A DNA stretch of 64,000 nt, from assembly GCA_947476465.1 (NCBI GenBank), contig CANJQN010000001.1, forward strand, positions 124,001 to 188,000. The letters are read 5' to 3'. Positions within the stretch are counted from its first letter, which is position 1. Each line of letters begins with the position of its first letter. Positions 16,744 through 24,838 of this stretch are shown piece after piece. Made by a program: the position numbers and the translations under genes. This DNA is from Comamonadaceae bacterium. Its GTDB lineage: Bacteria; Pseudomonadota; Gammaproteobacteria; Burkholderiales; Burkholderiaceae_C. The notes below the pieces were generated by a model. That model had not been told where the DNA came from and made no database searches. It saw only the letters and a list, made by a program, of their open reading frames with translations.

Positions 16744-17718
16744 TCATTCGACCTTGATGCCCTTCTTGGCAACGATGGTCTTGATGCGATCGGACTCGGC
16801 GCGCATGGTGTCCATGAGGACTTGCGGCGCGCCGGCAAAGGGCTTGGATCCCTGGCTACGAAGGCGTGCCACCAACGCCGGGTCGGTCATGCCTTCTTGC
16901 GCGGCGGCCGTCAGCACACGCAGCACCGCTGCGGGTGTGCGAGCCGGCGCGAACAACCCGACCCAGCCCAGCAACGTGGCGTCGCCAAAGCCGGCTTCGT
17001 CCGCCGTCTGCACATTGTCCATACCCTCGATGCGCTCGGGGTAGAACACGCCCAGCGCCTTGACCTGGCCGCTGCGGATGCGCGGCAAGGCCGTGAAGGT
17101 GGTGTCGAAACCCACGTCCACATCGCCCGCGATCACCGCCGAGGTCGACTCGAAACCACCGCCCTTGTACGGCACATGCAGCAAGAAGATGCCGGCCTTG
17201 TCCTTGTACAGCTCGCCCACGAGGTGGGCGCTGGTGCCCACGCCCCAGGTGGAATAGCTCAGTTTTCCGGGCCTGGCCTTGGCCAGCTTGGCCAGCTCGC
17301 CCAGGTTGTTGGCCGGAAAGGACGGCTTGGCCACCAGCACGATGCCGGTGTTGAACACCGGCGCCACCGGCACTAAGTCAGTCACCGGATCGAAGTCGGG
17401 CTTGTACAGGTGCGGCATGATCGACATCGCATTGCTACCCAGGAGCAGCGTGTAGCCGTCAGCGGGCGACTTGGCCACCAGCGAGGTGCCCACCATGGTG
17501 CCGGCGCCGGGCTTGTTCTCCACCACTACCGCCTGGCCGAGCTTGGCCGCCATGCGTTGCGCCAACAGGCGCGTGACGAGGTCGACCGAGGAGCCGGCGC
17601 CGTAGGGCACGATGATGCGCACCGGGCGCGAGGGGAAGGCTTCTTGCGCGGCCAGCGGGGCACTGGCCAGTGCAAGGGCGGCCGTCAGGACGGCGCGGCG
17701 GGAGGTCAGGTCAGTCAT
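16744..17718 (-). CDS. Bug/TctC-family periplasmic solute receptor (orphan)
   Basis: A 324-residue exported protein with a signal peptide (MTDLTSRRAVLTAALALASAPLAAQ). It has the family landmarks VRIIVPYGAGSSVDLVTRLLA, VVENKPGAGTMVG, a central PGKLSYSTWGVGTSAHL and VPYKGGG. Such receptors bind carboxylates for tripartite tricarboxylate transporters, or work as orphan sensors or receptors. No TctA or TctB gene is seen in the window. It is upstream of the ligase at 15040, suggesting that the bound acid is what the ligase activates (inference). Confidence 0.92.
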   Translation of the reverse strand: MTDLTSRRAVLTAALALASAPLAAQEAFPSRPVRIIVPYGAGSSVDLVTRLLAQRMAAKLGQAVVVENKPGAGTMVGTSLVAKSPADGYTLLLGSNAMSIMPHLYKPDFDPVTDLVPVAPVFNTGIVLVAKPSFPANNLGELAKLAKARPGKLSYSTWGVGTSAHLVGELYKDKAGIFLLHVPYKGGGFESTSAVIAGDVDVGFDTTFTALPRIRSGQVKALGVFYPERIEGMDNVQTADEAGFGDATLLGWVGLFAPARTPAAVLRVLTAAAQEGMTDPALVARLRSQGSKPFAGAPQVLMDTMRAESDRIKTIVAKKGIKVE

Positions 17719-17787
17719 TGTTATTTCCTGGGTGTGGACGGCTGGGTGTCACCATCGCAATGAGGCCCCGGGCAAGCCGATGACCAT

Positions 17788-17809
17788 GCATATTGTGCGC
17801 AAGCATATT
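17788..17809. promoter_or_regulatory. AT-rich direct repeats upstream of the Bug receptor
   Basis: GCATATT occurs at 17788-17794 and 17803-17809 in the same orientation around TTGTGCGCAA, a near-palindrome. It lies 70-91 nt before the receptor start, between that gene and the MarR gene. It is a candidate operator or promoter region; the factor is unknown. Confidence 0.3.
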
Positions 17810-17870
17810 AAGAGCGGGGCACCTTTCACCCAGGTTGCACGGGGTCAATAACCCCACCCCGGCGCGTCGG

Positions 17871-18497
17871 TCAAACCGTTTCGTCGCCGCGCAGCAAGCC
17901 GCGGATGTTGCGCTTCATGGCATCGAGCGTGACAGCGGTCACCTCGAGTTGGGCCTCGGGGATGCCGTCGAAGACACGCATGTTGAACTTGTGGTTGAGC
18001 CCGCGCATCTTGATCACGAGGGCCTTGCTGCGCGGCTCCAGGAAGACGCGGTTGATACGGCGGTCGCTCTGGTCGGGCGCGCGCCGCACCATGCCGGTCT
18101 TTTCCAGACGGTCGATCAGGCCACCCATGCCGACCTTGCCCAGATCGAGCTCCTCGGCCAGCTGCGACTGCGTCATGCCGTCTTCGCGCGAGAGATAGGC
18201 CAACACCCACCACTGCGAGCGGGTGATGTTCATGGGCTTGAGGTAACGGTCGAATGCGCTGCGGCGCATGCGCGAGACGTCGTGGATCAGGAACCCCAGC
18301 CGCAGCTCCCAGTCGATGTTGATCGGCGCGGCCGGGGCGGCGCCGGCCGCGTCATCGCTGCTGCGCGAGGCGGCAACCTTCGGCTTGGGGACGGCGCGCT
18401 TGCGCGGGGGGGTGGGAGCCAGGCCGGAGGTTTCCGGGCCGCCAGATTGTTCGACTCGCTTTGTGGGCTTCTTTTGCATCAATCGTTGAATGGACAA
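17871..18497 (-). CDS. MarR-family transcriptional regulator
   Basis: A 208-residue protein with a long, basic, low-complexity N-terminal tail (Lys/Arg/Pro/Ala-rich to about residue 50). The MarR fold follows (ITRSQWWVLAYLSREDGMTQSQLAEELDLGK, wing RRAPDQSDRRINRVFLE). Starts at TTG 18497 or ATG 18479 are both possible and neither has a clear ribosome site. It is similar in core and tail style to the MarR at 11502. It probably controls the receptor and ligase genes downstream on its strand. The TACGCTAG motif in its upstream region supports a shared recognition sequence. Confidence 0.9.
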   Translation of the reverse strand: MSIQRLMQKKPTKRVEQSGGPETSGLAPTPPRKRAVPKPKVAASRSSDDAAGAAPAAPINIDWELRLGFLIHDVSRMRRSAFDRYLKPMNITRSQWWVLAYLSREDGMTQSQLAEELDLGKVGMGGLIDRLEKTGMVRRAPDQSDRRINRVFLEPRSKALVIKMRGLNHKFNMRVFDGIPEAQLEVTAVTLDAMKRNIRGLLRGDETV

Positions 18498-18542
18498 GGG
18501 CGGCGAATGGTAATTTTCTCAAACATGCACCGGCCACTCAAC

Positions 18543-18554
18543 TTACGCTAGTGG
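18543..18554. promoter_or_regulatory. MarR-core motif TTACGCTAGTGG
   Basis: It lies about 46-57 nt upstream of the longer MarR frame and 64 nt upstream of the divergent oxidoreductase. It shares TACGCTAG-Y-GG with 12097-12109. It is flanked by a CCACT/AGTGG inverted repeat. Confidence 0.4.
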
Positions 18555-18617
18555 TTGATGCACATACTAAATGTCCATCTTATGCCATCCACCTTCTATC
18601 GCACAGGGGACACTCTC

Positions 18618-19289
18618 ATGGAAACACCCTACCCCATGGCCAACGGTCGCCGTGTCCTGATCGCCGGTGCGTCCAGGCTGGTCGGCCGGGAGATCCTGCA
18701 AGGTCTCCTGGCGGACGACAGCGTTGCGCAGGTGCATGTGCTGGCGCGGCGCACGCCCGACGTGCGCAGTGAAAAACTGACCAACCACCTTGTCGATTTC
18801 CGTACGCTGCCCGAGCTGCCGCCCCTGGACGAGGCCTACCTGGCCCTGGGCACCACCATCAAGATCGCCGGCAGCCAGCTCGCCTTTCGAGCGGTCGACT
18901 TCGACGCCAACCTGGCGGTGGCCCGCGCCGCGATGGCCGCCGGCGCGCGCCGGTTGGGGCTGGTCAGTGCGATAGGCGCCGATGCCCAATCGCGCGTGTT
19001 CTACAGCCGGATCAAGGGCGAGCTGGAAGCGGCCCTCACCACCCTGGGCCCGCTGGACGCGCTGGTGATCGCGCGGCCCTCGATGTTGCATGGCGACCGC
19101 GCGCGTCTGGGGCAGCCGGCGCGCCCCGGCGAGTACTGGGGCCTGCGCGTAAGCCAACTCCTGGGGTCGTTGATCCCCGCCAACTACCGCGCCATCGCCG
19201 CGCGGGACGTTGCCCGCGCGCTACTGGCCAGGGTGCCGGCCGCGCGCGGTCGTGAGTTGCTGTTGTCGGGCGACATGCAGCCCGCCTGA
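18618..19289 (+). CDS. NAD(P)-binding Rossmann oxidoreductase (HTATIP2/SDR-a-like)
   Basis: A 223-residue atypical SDR. The N-terminal RVLIAGASRLVGREILQGL is the dinucleotide loop; YLALGTTIK, VDFDANLAVARAA and YSRIKGELEAAL are typical of the TIP30/HTATIP2 group, with the YxxxK Tyr and Lys within YSRIK. The start at 18618 follows an AGGGGAC site; longer versions lack one. It is divergent from the MarR gene and could be under its control. The substrate is unknown. Confidence 0.82.
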   Translation: METPYPMANGRRVLIAGASRLVGREILQGLLADDSVAQVHVLARRTPDVRSEKLTNHLVDFRTLPELPPLDEAYLALGTTIKIAGSQLAFRAVDFDANLAVARAAMAAGARRLGLVSAIGADAQSRVFYSRIKGELEAALTTLGPLDALVIARPSMLHGDRARLGQPARPGEYWGLRVSQLLGSLIPANYRAIAARDVARALLARVPAARGRELLLSGDMQPA

Positions 19290-19584
19290 AGCGTCACCAG
19301 ACGTGACCTGCATGCTGGTGAGCTCGCCAGCTCTTCAGCACAGACGCCACAGTCCGTGAGCCCACGGCTGAGCGTTTGCATGCGAAAAACGTCACAGCAA
19401 TTCCTCCTAGCTCATCGTTACCTTCTGTCGACAAGTCCTACGGGCCTGTCGGGCAGCACCTACTAGATTCGCAACTCCTGCTGAGCCAGCGGCCCGACGC
19501 CGGCCCTGTCTCCGCTTTCTTTCAACGCACACCCCTGCGCGCGCCTTGGCGATTCGCAACGTGTCGCCCCTTGAGGTGGTTGCC
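19290..19584. other. Intergenic stretch without a gene
   Basis: This 295-nt gap between two plus-strand genes shows only a short hairpin just after the oxidoreductase stop (GTCAC-CAGAC-GTGAC) and an AT-richer stretch around 19380-19440 that may hold the promoter of the GH18-like gene. No coding potential was seen. Confidence 0.5.
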
Positions 19585-20607
19585 ATGCAAAGACGCCTGT
19601 TTCTCCTGTCCGGCACCGCCAGCGGTCTGGCCGCCCTCACCGGCTGCGGCGGTGGTGGTGGCGGCCCCGCCGAATCGGCCGCCAGCGGCACCCTCACCGT
19701 GACAGAAAGCGCCGCCGCCGTGACGCCCGCGGTGACGCCCGCAGCCGGTGCCATGACCGGCACGAGCACCGACACGGCCTCGGCCCTGCCCGCCAAGGTG
19801 CTCGCCTGCTACTACACCACCTGGGACACCAGCCGCTACGCCCTGACCGACGTGCCGACGGACTTCAACCTCATCTACCTGTTCCATTCCAAGCCCAATG
19901 GCACGCCGGTCAACGGCAGCTACAACAACGTGGGCGACGGCTCGTTCTATTTCGAGCATCACGCCACCGTCACCGCCACGCAGGTACAGGCCTGCCGCCA
20001 ACGCGGCCAGCGGGTGATCCTCACGGTGGGCGGCGCCAGCGCTGGGTTTGCCTGGGACACGCGGACCAAGTCGCGCAACTTCGTGGCCTCGTTCCAGGCC
20101 ATGTACGCCCGCCTGGGCGGGGTCGACGGCATCGACTTCAACAACTACGAGGCCACCATCCTCAACACCTCCAACCTCGCGGCCGTCACGGCCGAGATGA
20201 TCTGGATCGCGCAGCATCTGCGCGCCCTGTACGGCGCAGACTTCGCGATCACCTCGCCGCCGCAGCCCAACGATCCCAACCACCAAAGCCTGATGGCGGG
20301 CCTGGCCCGGGCCGGCGTGCTGAGCTGGGCCGCCCCGCAGTTCTACGACTGGACCGGCTTCAACGCTTCCGGCTACATCGCCGGCCGCATCAACAGCTGG
20401 GTCGACCTGGTCGGCGGTGACGCGAGTCGCACGATGGTGGGCTTGTCGGCCAACTACAGCAACGGCCCATCGCTGGCCGACTGCGTACGGGAGTGGAATA
20501 CGGTCAAGGCGGCTCATCCGGCAATCCGCGGCATGTTCTGCTGGAGCGCGCAAACCAACCTGGCCGGCGGCCATGGCTGGGGCTCGGTCATGAAGAAACT
20601 GCTGTAG
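19585..20607 (+). CDS. GH18-like lipoprotein (chitinase-fold) with altered catalytic motif
   Basis: A 340-residue protein. The N-terminal signal MQRRLFLLSGTASGLAALTGC has a lipobox (LTGC), followed by a Gly run and an Ala/Thr-rich linker to about residue 68. The TIM-barrel domain begins at KVLACYYTTWD, with RVILTVGGASAGFAWD and the catalytic strand GVDGIDFNNYE. Active GH18 enzymes have DGxDxDxE; here the central Asp is Asn and the Glu is one residue late. Later strands (FAITSPPQP, LSWAAPQFYDW, GMFCWSA) fit endo-chitinase-type GH18. It is probably anchored facing the periplasm or cell surface. The start was chosen by GAGGTGG upstream. Its stop is followed directly by a CHAD gene remnant. Confidence 0.8.
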   Translation: MQRRLFLLSGTASGLAALTGCGGGGGGPAESAASGTLTVTESAAAVTPAVTPAAGAMTGTSTDTASALPAKVLACYYTTWDTSRYALTDVPTDFNLIYLFHSKPNGTPVNGSYNNVGDGSFYFEHHATVTATQVQACRQRGQRVILTVGGASAGFAWDTRTKSRNFVASFQAMYARLGGVDGIDFNNYEATILNTSNLAAVTAEMIWIAQHLRALYGADFAITSPPQPNDPNHQSLMAGLARAGVLSWAAPQFYDWTGFNASGYIAGRINSWVDLVGGDASRTMVGLSANYSNGPSLADCVREWNTVKAAHPAIRGMFCWSAQTNLAGGHGWGSVMKKLL

Positions 20608-20608
20608 T

Positions 20609-20854
20609 CGGTCGCTGCACACCGCACAGGACGCGCTCGGCCGCTACAACGACGAGCGCGTCGCGCAAACACTGTATGCGCCCGCCGCCGCCGACGGCGA
20701 TCCGGGTGCGCGCTTCGCGGTCGACTGGCTGCAAGCCCGGGGTGCACGGCGGGCCGGCGAATGCCACAAGCTGCTGCGCCGGCTGGCCCAGGCACGCCCA
20801 TTTTTTATGTTGGCGCTTATGCGCGAAGGCAGGGATCCAAGGCTTCGTCTTTGA
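20609..20854 (+). pseudogene. 3' remnant of a CHAD-domain gene
   Basis: Starting two bases after the GH18-like stop, this frame encodes about 80 residues with no start codon. It begins RSLHTAQDALGRYNDERVAQ and ends in ECHKLLRRLAQARPFF before TGA at 20852. The LQDxLGxxND pattern and the terminal ARPFW-like helix are those of the C-terminal end of CHAD (polyphosphate-associated helical) domains. The 5' part is missing, replaced by the GH18-like gene. Identification is from pattern, not from a search. Confidence 0.65.
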
Positions 20855-20985
20855 CTTTTGTCTTGTAGCGTTCGCGGCAAGCCGGGTCTCGGCCCGGCGG
20901 CCAAGGTTCGTGGCGCAGTGCTGTCAGACGATCTTGCGCGACCGATACACTCCCGCCCTTGCCCACAGCGTCTTTCTTTCCCGGC

Positions 20986-22041
20986 ATGCGCCTGAACGCC
21001 CCGACCGCCTCCTCCACCCTGCGTGCCTGGTGCCGCCCATTGGCCCTCATGGCCGTTGCGGCTCTAGCCGCCTGTGGCAGCACCCCCCCCGCCAGCACCA
21101 CCGCAGTGCCGGCGGCGGCACCCGCACAGGCCGCTGCGCCGTCCCGCGCGACGCCCGCCATCAAGGTGGGCATCGCCCTGGGCGGCGGCGCAGCCAAGGG
21201 CTTTGCGCACATCGGCGTGATCAAGATGCTGGAGGCCAACGGTTTCGCGCCTGCCGTGGTGGCCGGCACCAGTGCGGGCAGCGTCGTCGGCGCCCTGTAT
21301 GCCAGCGGCATGAGCGCGTTCGAGCTCCAGGAAAAGGCCGTCGCGCTCGACGAAGCCAGGATCCGCGACCTGCAGCTGTCCACAGGTGGGCTGGTGCTGG
21401 GGCAAAAGCTCGAAGACTACGTGAACGAGCAGGTGCACCATCAACCGCTGGAGCGGCTTGCCAAGCCCTTTGTGGCCGTGGCAACGCGACTGGAAGACGG
21501 CGAGCGCACGGTCTTCGCCCGCGGCAATACCGGCCAGGCCGTGCGGGCCTCCAGCAGCGTGCCGGGGGTGTTCCAGCCCGTGACCATCGGCAAATACCAT
21601 TTCGTCGATGGCGGCGTCGTCAGCCCCGTGCCGGTGGATGCGGCGCGGCAGTTGGGCGCGGACGTGGTGGTGGCAGTGGACATTTCCAACAAGGCGCGCG
21701 GCCAGACGCCCGCCGGCATGCTGGGGACGCTGAGCCAGTCGATTGCCATCATGGGGCAGAAGCTCGGCCAGGCCGAGCTGGCGCGGGCCGATGTGATCGT
21801 GCGCCCGCAGGTCCTGGACATCGGCGCGGTCGACTTTACCCAGCGTGCCAGCGCCATTCTGGAGGGCGAGAAAGCCGCCCTGGCGGTCATGCCGCAGATC
21901 CGCGAGCGTGTCGCGCAGCTGCAGGCGGCGCGCGATCAAGCCGTCCGCCTGGCGCAGCACCAAGCCTGCCTGGATCAGCGCTCGCGGCTGCGCAAGTGGG
22001 CCGGCCTGGCGGGACTGGATGGCGCGTGTCCGGCGCCGTAG
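20986..22041 (+). CDS. Patatin-like phospholipase, lipoprotein (RssA-type)
   Basis: A 351-residue protein with a signal peptide and lipobox (MAVAALAACGS) and an Ala/Pro-rich linker. The patatin domain has GIALGGGAAKGFAHIG (oxyanion hole), AGTSAGSVVGALYASG (nucleophile Ser in GTSAG) and VDGGVVSPVPV (Asp of the catalytic dyad in DGG). All catalytic elements are intact, so hydrolysis of an acyl ester of phospholipid or similar is expected at the membrane. The start at 20986 was preferred over an upstream TTG. It is flanked by two gene remnants. Confidence 0.88.
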   Translation: MRLNAPTASSTLRAWCRPLALMAVAALAACGSTPPASTTAVPAAAPAQAAAPSRATPAIKVGIALGGGAAKGFAHIGVIKMLEANGFAPAVVAGTSAGSVVGALYASGMSAFELQEKAVALDEARIRDLQLSTGGLVLGQKLEDYVNEQVHHQPLERLAKPFVAVATRLEDGERTVFARGNTGQAVRASSSVPGVFQPVTIGKYHFVDGGVVSPVPVDAARQLGADVVVAVDISNKARGQTPAGMLGTLSQSIAIMGQKLGQAELARADVIVRPQVLDIGAVDFTQRASAILEGEKAALAVMPQIRERVAQLQAARDQAVRLAQHQACLDQRSRLRKWAGLAGLDGACPAP

Positions 22042-22080
22042 CTCTGCTCACTGCTCACTTCGTTCGTTGAACGAGGGGGA

Positions 22081-22166
22081 CGGGCAGAGTGGGATGGGCT
22101 GCTCGAAGGCACCGATGCCTGCTACGCGCCCGTGTTGAACCTGCACGAAGCGGCGTCGCATCCAAG
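22081..22166 (+). pseudogene. Fragment of a family III CoA-transferase / racemase gene
   Basis: A stretch of about 28 codons reads RAEWDGLLEGTDACYAPV followed by NLHEAASHP. This aligns with the intact racemase in this window (RDEWVAAMDGSDACFAPV, then EAKAHPHM at 55893-57056). No start, no catalytic Asp and no downstream family sequence are present. It is an isolated relic between the patatin gene and the Liv operon. Confidence 0.7.
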
Positions 22167-22187
22167 AAGCCCAATCCACCTGATCCC

Positions 22188-23321
22188 TCATTCCGCGAGC
22201 TCGAACTTCCCGTTCTTGACAGTCAGAACCGTCGCGCCATAGCTGGGATTTCGATTCTCATCGAGACTGAAACTGCCACTGCCGATGATCACCGGAACAT
22301 TGCGCAGCTTGGCAAGCTCGGCGCGAACCTTCGCGCGATCCGGATTGGGGCCGGCGTTCTTGATCGCCTGCAGTCCGAGCTGGCCCAGGGTGTATCCCAC
22401 GGCGGCCCAGTTGTCGGGAACCGTACCGAACCGGGCCGTGTAGGCCTTGACGAACGCCTGATTCGCCGCCGCGGGATTGCTGGGCGAATAGTCCGCCACC
22501 AGGTACGTTCCCTCGACCGCCTTGCCACCGATCTTGATGTAGTTCAGCGAGCCCATCACGGGCGGCCCAAGGTACCTCACGCGCGGCGCCACGCCGGCCT
22601 GCCGGAACTGCACGCCGAGGTTTGCGACCACGTCGGCGGGTGCCGCCATGAAGATTCCATCGACATTCTGCGAACTGATCTTCGTGGCGAGCGCCAGGAA
22701 GTTGGATTCGGAGGACTGGATGCCCTCCTCGGCCACGACCGTCGCGCCCTCCGCCTTCATGCTGTCGCGCATCGCGTTCTTGATGGAGGTGTAGGCGTCG
22801 CTACCCTGGTCGAACACCAGTGCGATGCGCTTGACGCCGGCCTTTTGGACCGCGTACTTCGCGAGCACGGCCATGCTTTCCTTTTGCGCCGGAAGCATCT
22901 TGAAGGTCCACGGTCCGGCGGCGAGGATGTCGTTGGACAGACCGGCCGCGAACATCGGGACCTGGACTTCGTTGGCGAGCGCAACGGCTCCGAGCGCCTC
23001 GCCGCTCGACGTCGGCCCCATGATCATGATGACACGATCACGGCGCGCCATCTGGTTCACGAGGTTCAGGGTCTGTCCCTTGTCGCCCGCGGTGTCGCCC
23101 TCCAAGATCTTGATCTTCGTGGCGCCCAGGTACCCCGTCCGGTTCGCGTCTTCCAGGGCCATCTTCATGGCGTTCTGGTACGGCACTCCGCCAAAGGCGT
23201 ACGTTCCGGTCAGGGCATTGATCACGCCGACGGAAATTTCCTGCGCGCTTGCCGCGGCGGTGAATGCGCCCGTGGTGAGCGCGGCGAGTGCGAGTGCGAC
23301 ATATCTGCGATTGAACTGCAT
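22188..23321 (-). CDS. ABC transporter substrate-binding protein (Liv-type)
   Basis: A 377-residue periplasmic binding protein with a signal peptide (ALAALTTGAFTAAASA, cleaved before QE). The mature part is a type I bilobed receptor of the LivJ/LivK family (ISVGVINALTGTYAFGG, VIMIMGPTSSGEALGAVALANE, FDQGSDAY). It is the last gene of the liv operon, 36 nt after the LivF gene. The ligand is likely an amide, branched-chain or aromatic acid rather than strictly Leu/Ile/Val. The divergent esterase, SDR and IclR genes suggest an ester- or alcohol-derived acid (inference). Confidence 0.92.
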   Translation of the reverse strand: MQFNRRYVALALAALTTGAFTAAASAQEISVGVINALTGTYAFGGVPYQNAMKMALEDANRTGYLGATKIKILEGDTAGDKGQTLNLVNQMARRDRVIMIMGPTSSGEALGAVALANEVQVPMFAAGLSNDILAAGPWTFKMLPAQKESMAVLAKYAVQKAGVKRIALVFDQGSDAYTSIKNAMRDSMKAEGATVVAEEGIQSSESNFLALATKISSQNVDGIFMAAPADVVANLGVQFRQAGVAPRVRYLGPPVMGSLNYIKIGGKAVEGTYLVADYSPSNPAAANQAFVKAYTARFGTVPDNWAAVGYTLGQLGLQAIKNAGPNPDRAKVRAELAKLRNVPVIIGSGSFSLDENRNPSYGATVLTVKNGKFELAE

Positions 23322-23357
23322 GGTGAACTCCTTGATGAAAGTGGAGGGGTGAATGGA

Positions 23358-24077
23358 TCAGGCCGACGCCGCGCCACGCCCGAGATAGTGGTCCGCGATC
23401 GCAGGGTCTTCGGCAAGTTCGGCGGCCGCGCCACGGCGCACCATGCGGCCCTGCTCTAGCACGGCCGCGACATCGGCGGTCTGCAAGGCCAGGCGAGCGT
23501 TCTGCTCGACCAGCAGCACCGTCAGCCCCGCACTGTTCAAGCGGGCCAGGGCCTTGAATACTTCCTGCACCACGACGGGCGCCAGTCCAAGGCTCGGCTC
23601 GTCCAGCAACAGCACCTTGGGCCGCCCCATCAACGCACGGCCGATCGCAAGCATCTGCTGCTGGCCGCCCGAAAGGGTTCCGGACAACTGCTTGCGTCGC
23701 TGCGCCAGCACTGGGAAAAGGTCGAATACATGGTCAAGCTCGCGCTGGCCGCTGCCCCGCTCACCGGCCGCCTGTTTGCCCAATTCAAGGTTCTCGGCGA
23801 CGCTCAAGGGAGCGATGACGCGGCGCCCCTCGGGCACCTGGATCAGCCCCGCGCGCGCGCGCTGGTGCGCGGGCCATCCTTCGATGGAAACGCCTTCGAG
23901 AATGACTTGGCCGTGCGTCGCTGGAACAATGCCGCTGGCCGCGTTGAGCAAGGTCGACTTGCCCGCACCATTGGAGCCGATCAACGCGAACATCTGGCCC
24001 TTGGCCACGTCAAGGCTCACCTGACGCAAGGCCTGTATGCCGTTGTAGCTGACGCTGAGATCGTGAAACTTCAGCAC
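23358..24077 (-). CDS. livF: ABC transporter ATP-binding protein LivF
   Basis: A 239-residue ATPase. Walker A GSNGAGKST, signature LSGGQQQMLAIGRAL and Walker B VLLLDEPSLGLAP are intact, and LFPVLAQRRKQ is typical of LivF. It overlaps the LivG frame by 7 nt, which suggests translational coupling. It forms the cytoplasmic motor with LivG. Confidence 0.93.
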   Translation of the reverse strand: MLKFHDLSVSYNGIQALRQVSLDVAKGQMFALIGSNGAGKSTLLNAASGIVPATHGQVILEGVSIEGWPAHQRARAGLIQVPEGRRVIAPLSVAENLELGKQAAGERGSGQRELDHVFDLFPVLAQRRKQLSGTLSGGQQQMLAIGRALMGRPKVLLLDEPSLGLAPVVVQEVFKALARLNSAGLTVLLVEQNARLALQTADVAAVLEQGRMVRRGAAAELAEDPAIADHYLGRGAASA

Positions 24078-24838
24078 GGCACGCCTCCCAGATACGCTTC
24101 GATCACCTGAGGGTGTGCACCGATCTCAGCTGGATTGCCTTGCGCGATCAGACGGCCGGAGGCAAGAACGTAGATGTGATCGCACAGCGCCATCACGAAG
24201 CGCATGTTGTGCTCGATCAGCAAGATCGCGACACCCTGCGCCGCGACCGCGCGGAAGATGCCGGCCAGCTCCAGTGCCTCGCTGTCGTTCATGCCCGCGA
24301 CAGGCTCATCCAGCAACAGCACCGTCGGCTCCATGGCGAGCGCGCGCATCATCTCGATACGTCGTTGGTGCCCATAGGACAGGCTGGCCGCCCTGTCGTG
24401 CGCCTGCGCGGCCATGCCGAAACGCTCGAGCAAGGCGAAGGCCTGCACCTGCAGCCTACGCTTCTCGTCGCGGGCCGAACGCAGGCCCAAGAGGTTCGCC
24501 ACCAGGCTGCTTTGCTCGTGCCGATGGAATCCGGCGATCACGTTGTCCAGCACGCTGGCATCATTGATCAGCCGAATATTCTGGAACGTTCGTGCTACGC
24601 CACTTCGGGCGAGGTCGGGTGCTTCAGCGGTCGTGACATCGCGCCCGCGCATCAGGATGCGCCCTTCGGATACGTGCAGCAGGCCCGAGATCATGTTCAC
24701 GACGGTGGTCTTGCCGGCGCCGTTCGGGCCAATCAGCCCTGTGATCCGGCCAGCGGGCACGGACAGGCTCAAGCCATCCACGGCAGGAACGCCACCGAAG
24801 CTTCGGGAGATCTGATCGATTTCGAGCTCGGCAGTCAC
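24071..24838 (-). CDS. livG: ABC transporter ATP-binding protein LivG
   Basis: A 255-residue ATPase with Walker A GPNGAGKTT, the LivG-type signature LSYGHQRRIEMMRAL and Walker B VLLLDEPVAGMN. The GTG start at 24838 overlaps the LivM stop (GTGA). It pairs with LivF under the LivH/LivM channel. Confidence 0.93.
   Translation of the reverse strand: MTAELEIDQISRSFGGVPAVDGLSLSVPAGRITGLIGPNGAGKTTVVNMISGLLHVSEGRILMRGRDVTTAEAPDLARSGVARTFQNIRLINDASVLDNVIAGFHRHEQSSLVANLLGLRSARDEKRRLQVQAFALLERFGMAAQAHDRAASLSYGHQRRIEMMRALAMEPTVLLLDEPVAGMNDSEALELAGIFRAVAAQGVAILLIEHNMRFVMALCDHIYVLASGRLIAQGNPAEIGAHPQVIEAYLGGVPC

Noticed and set aside
20493..22070. 525-codon plus-strand frame across the remnants
   Set aside because: It overlaps the GH18-like, CHAD remnant and patatin frames, which carry real motifs.
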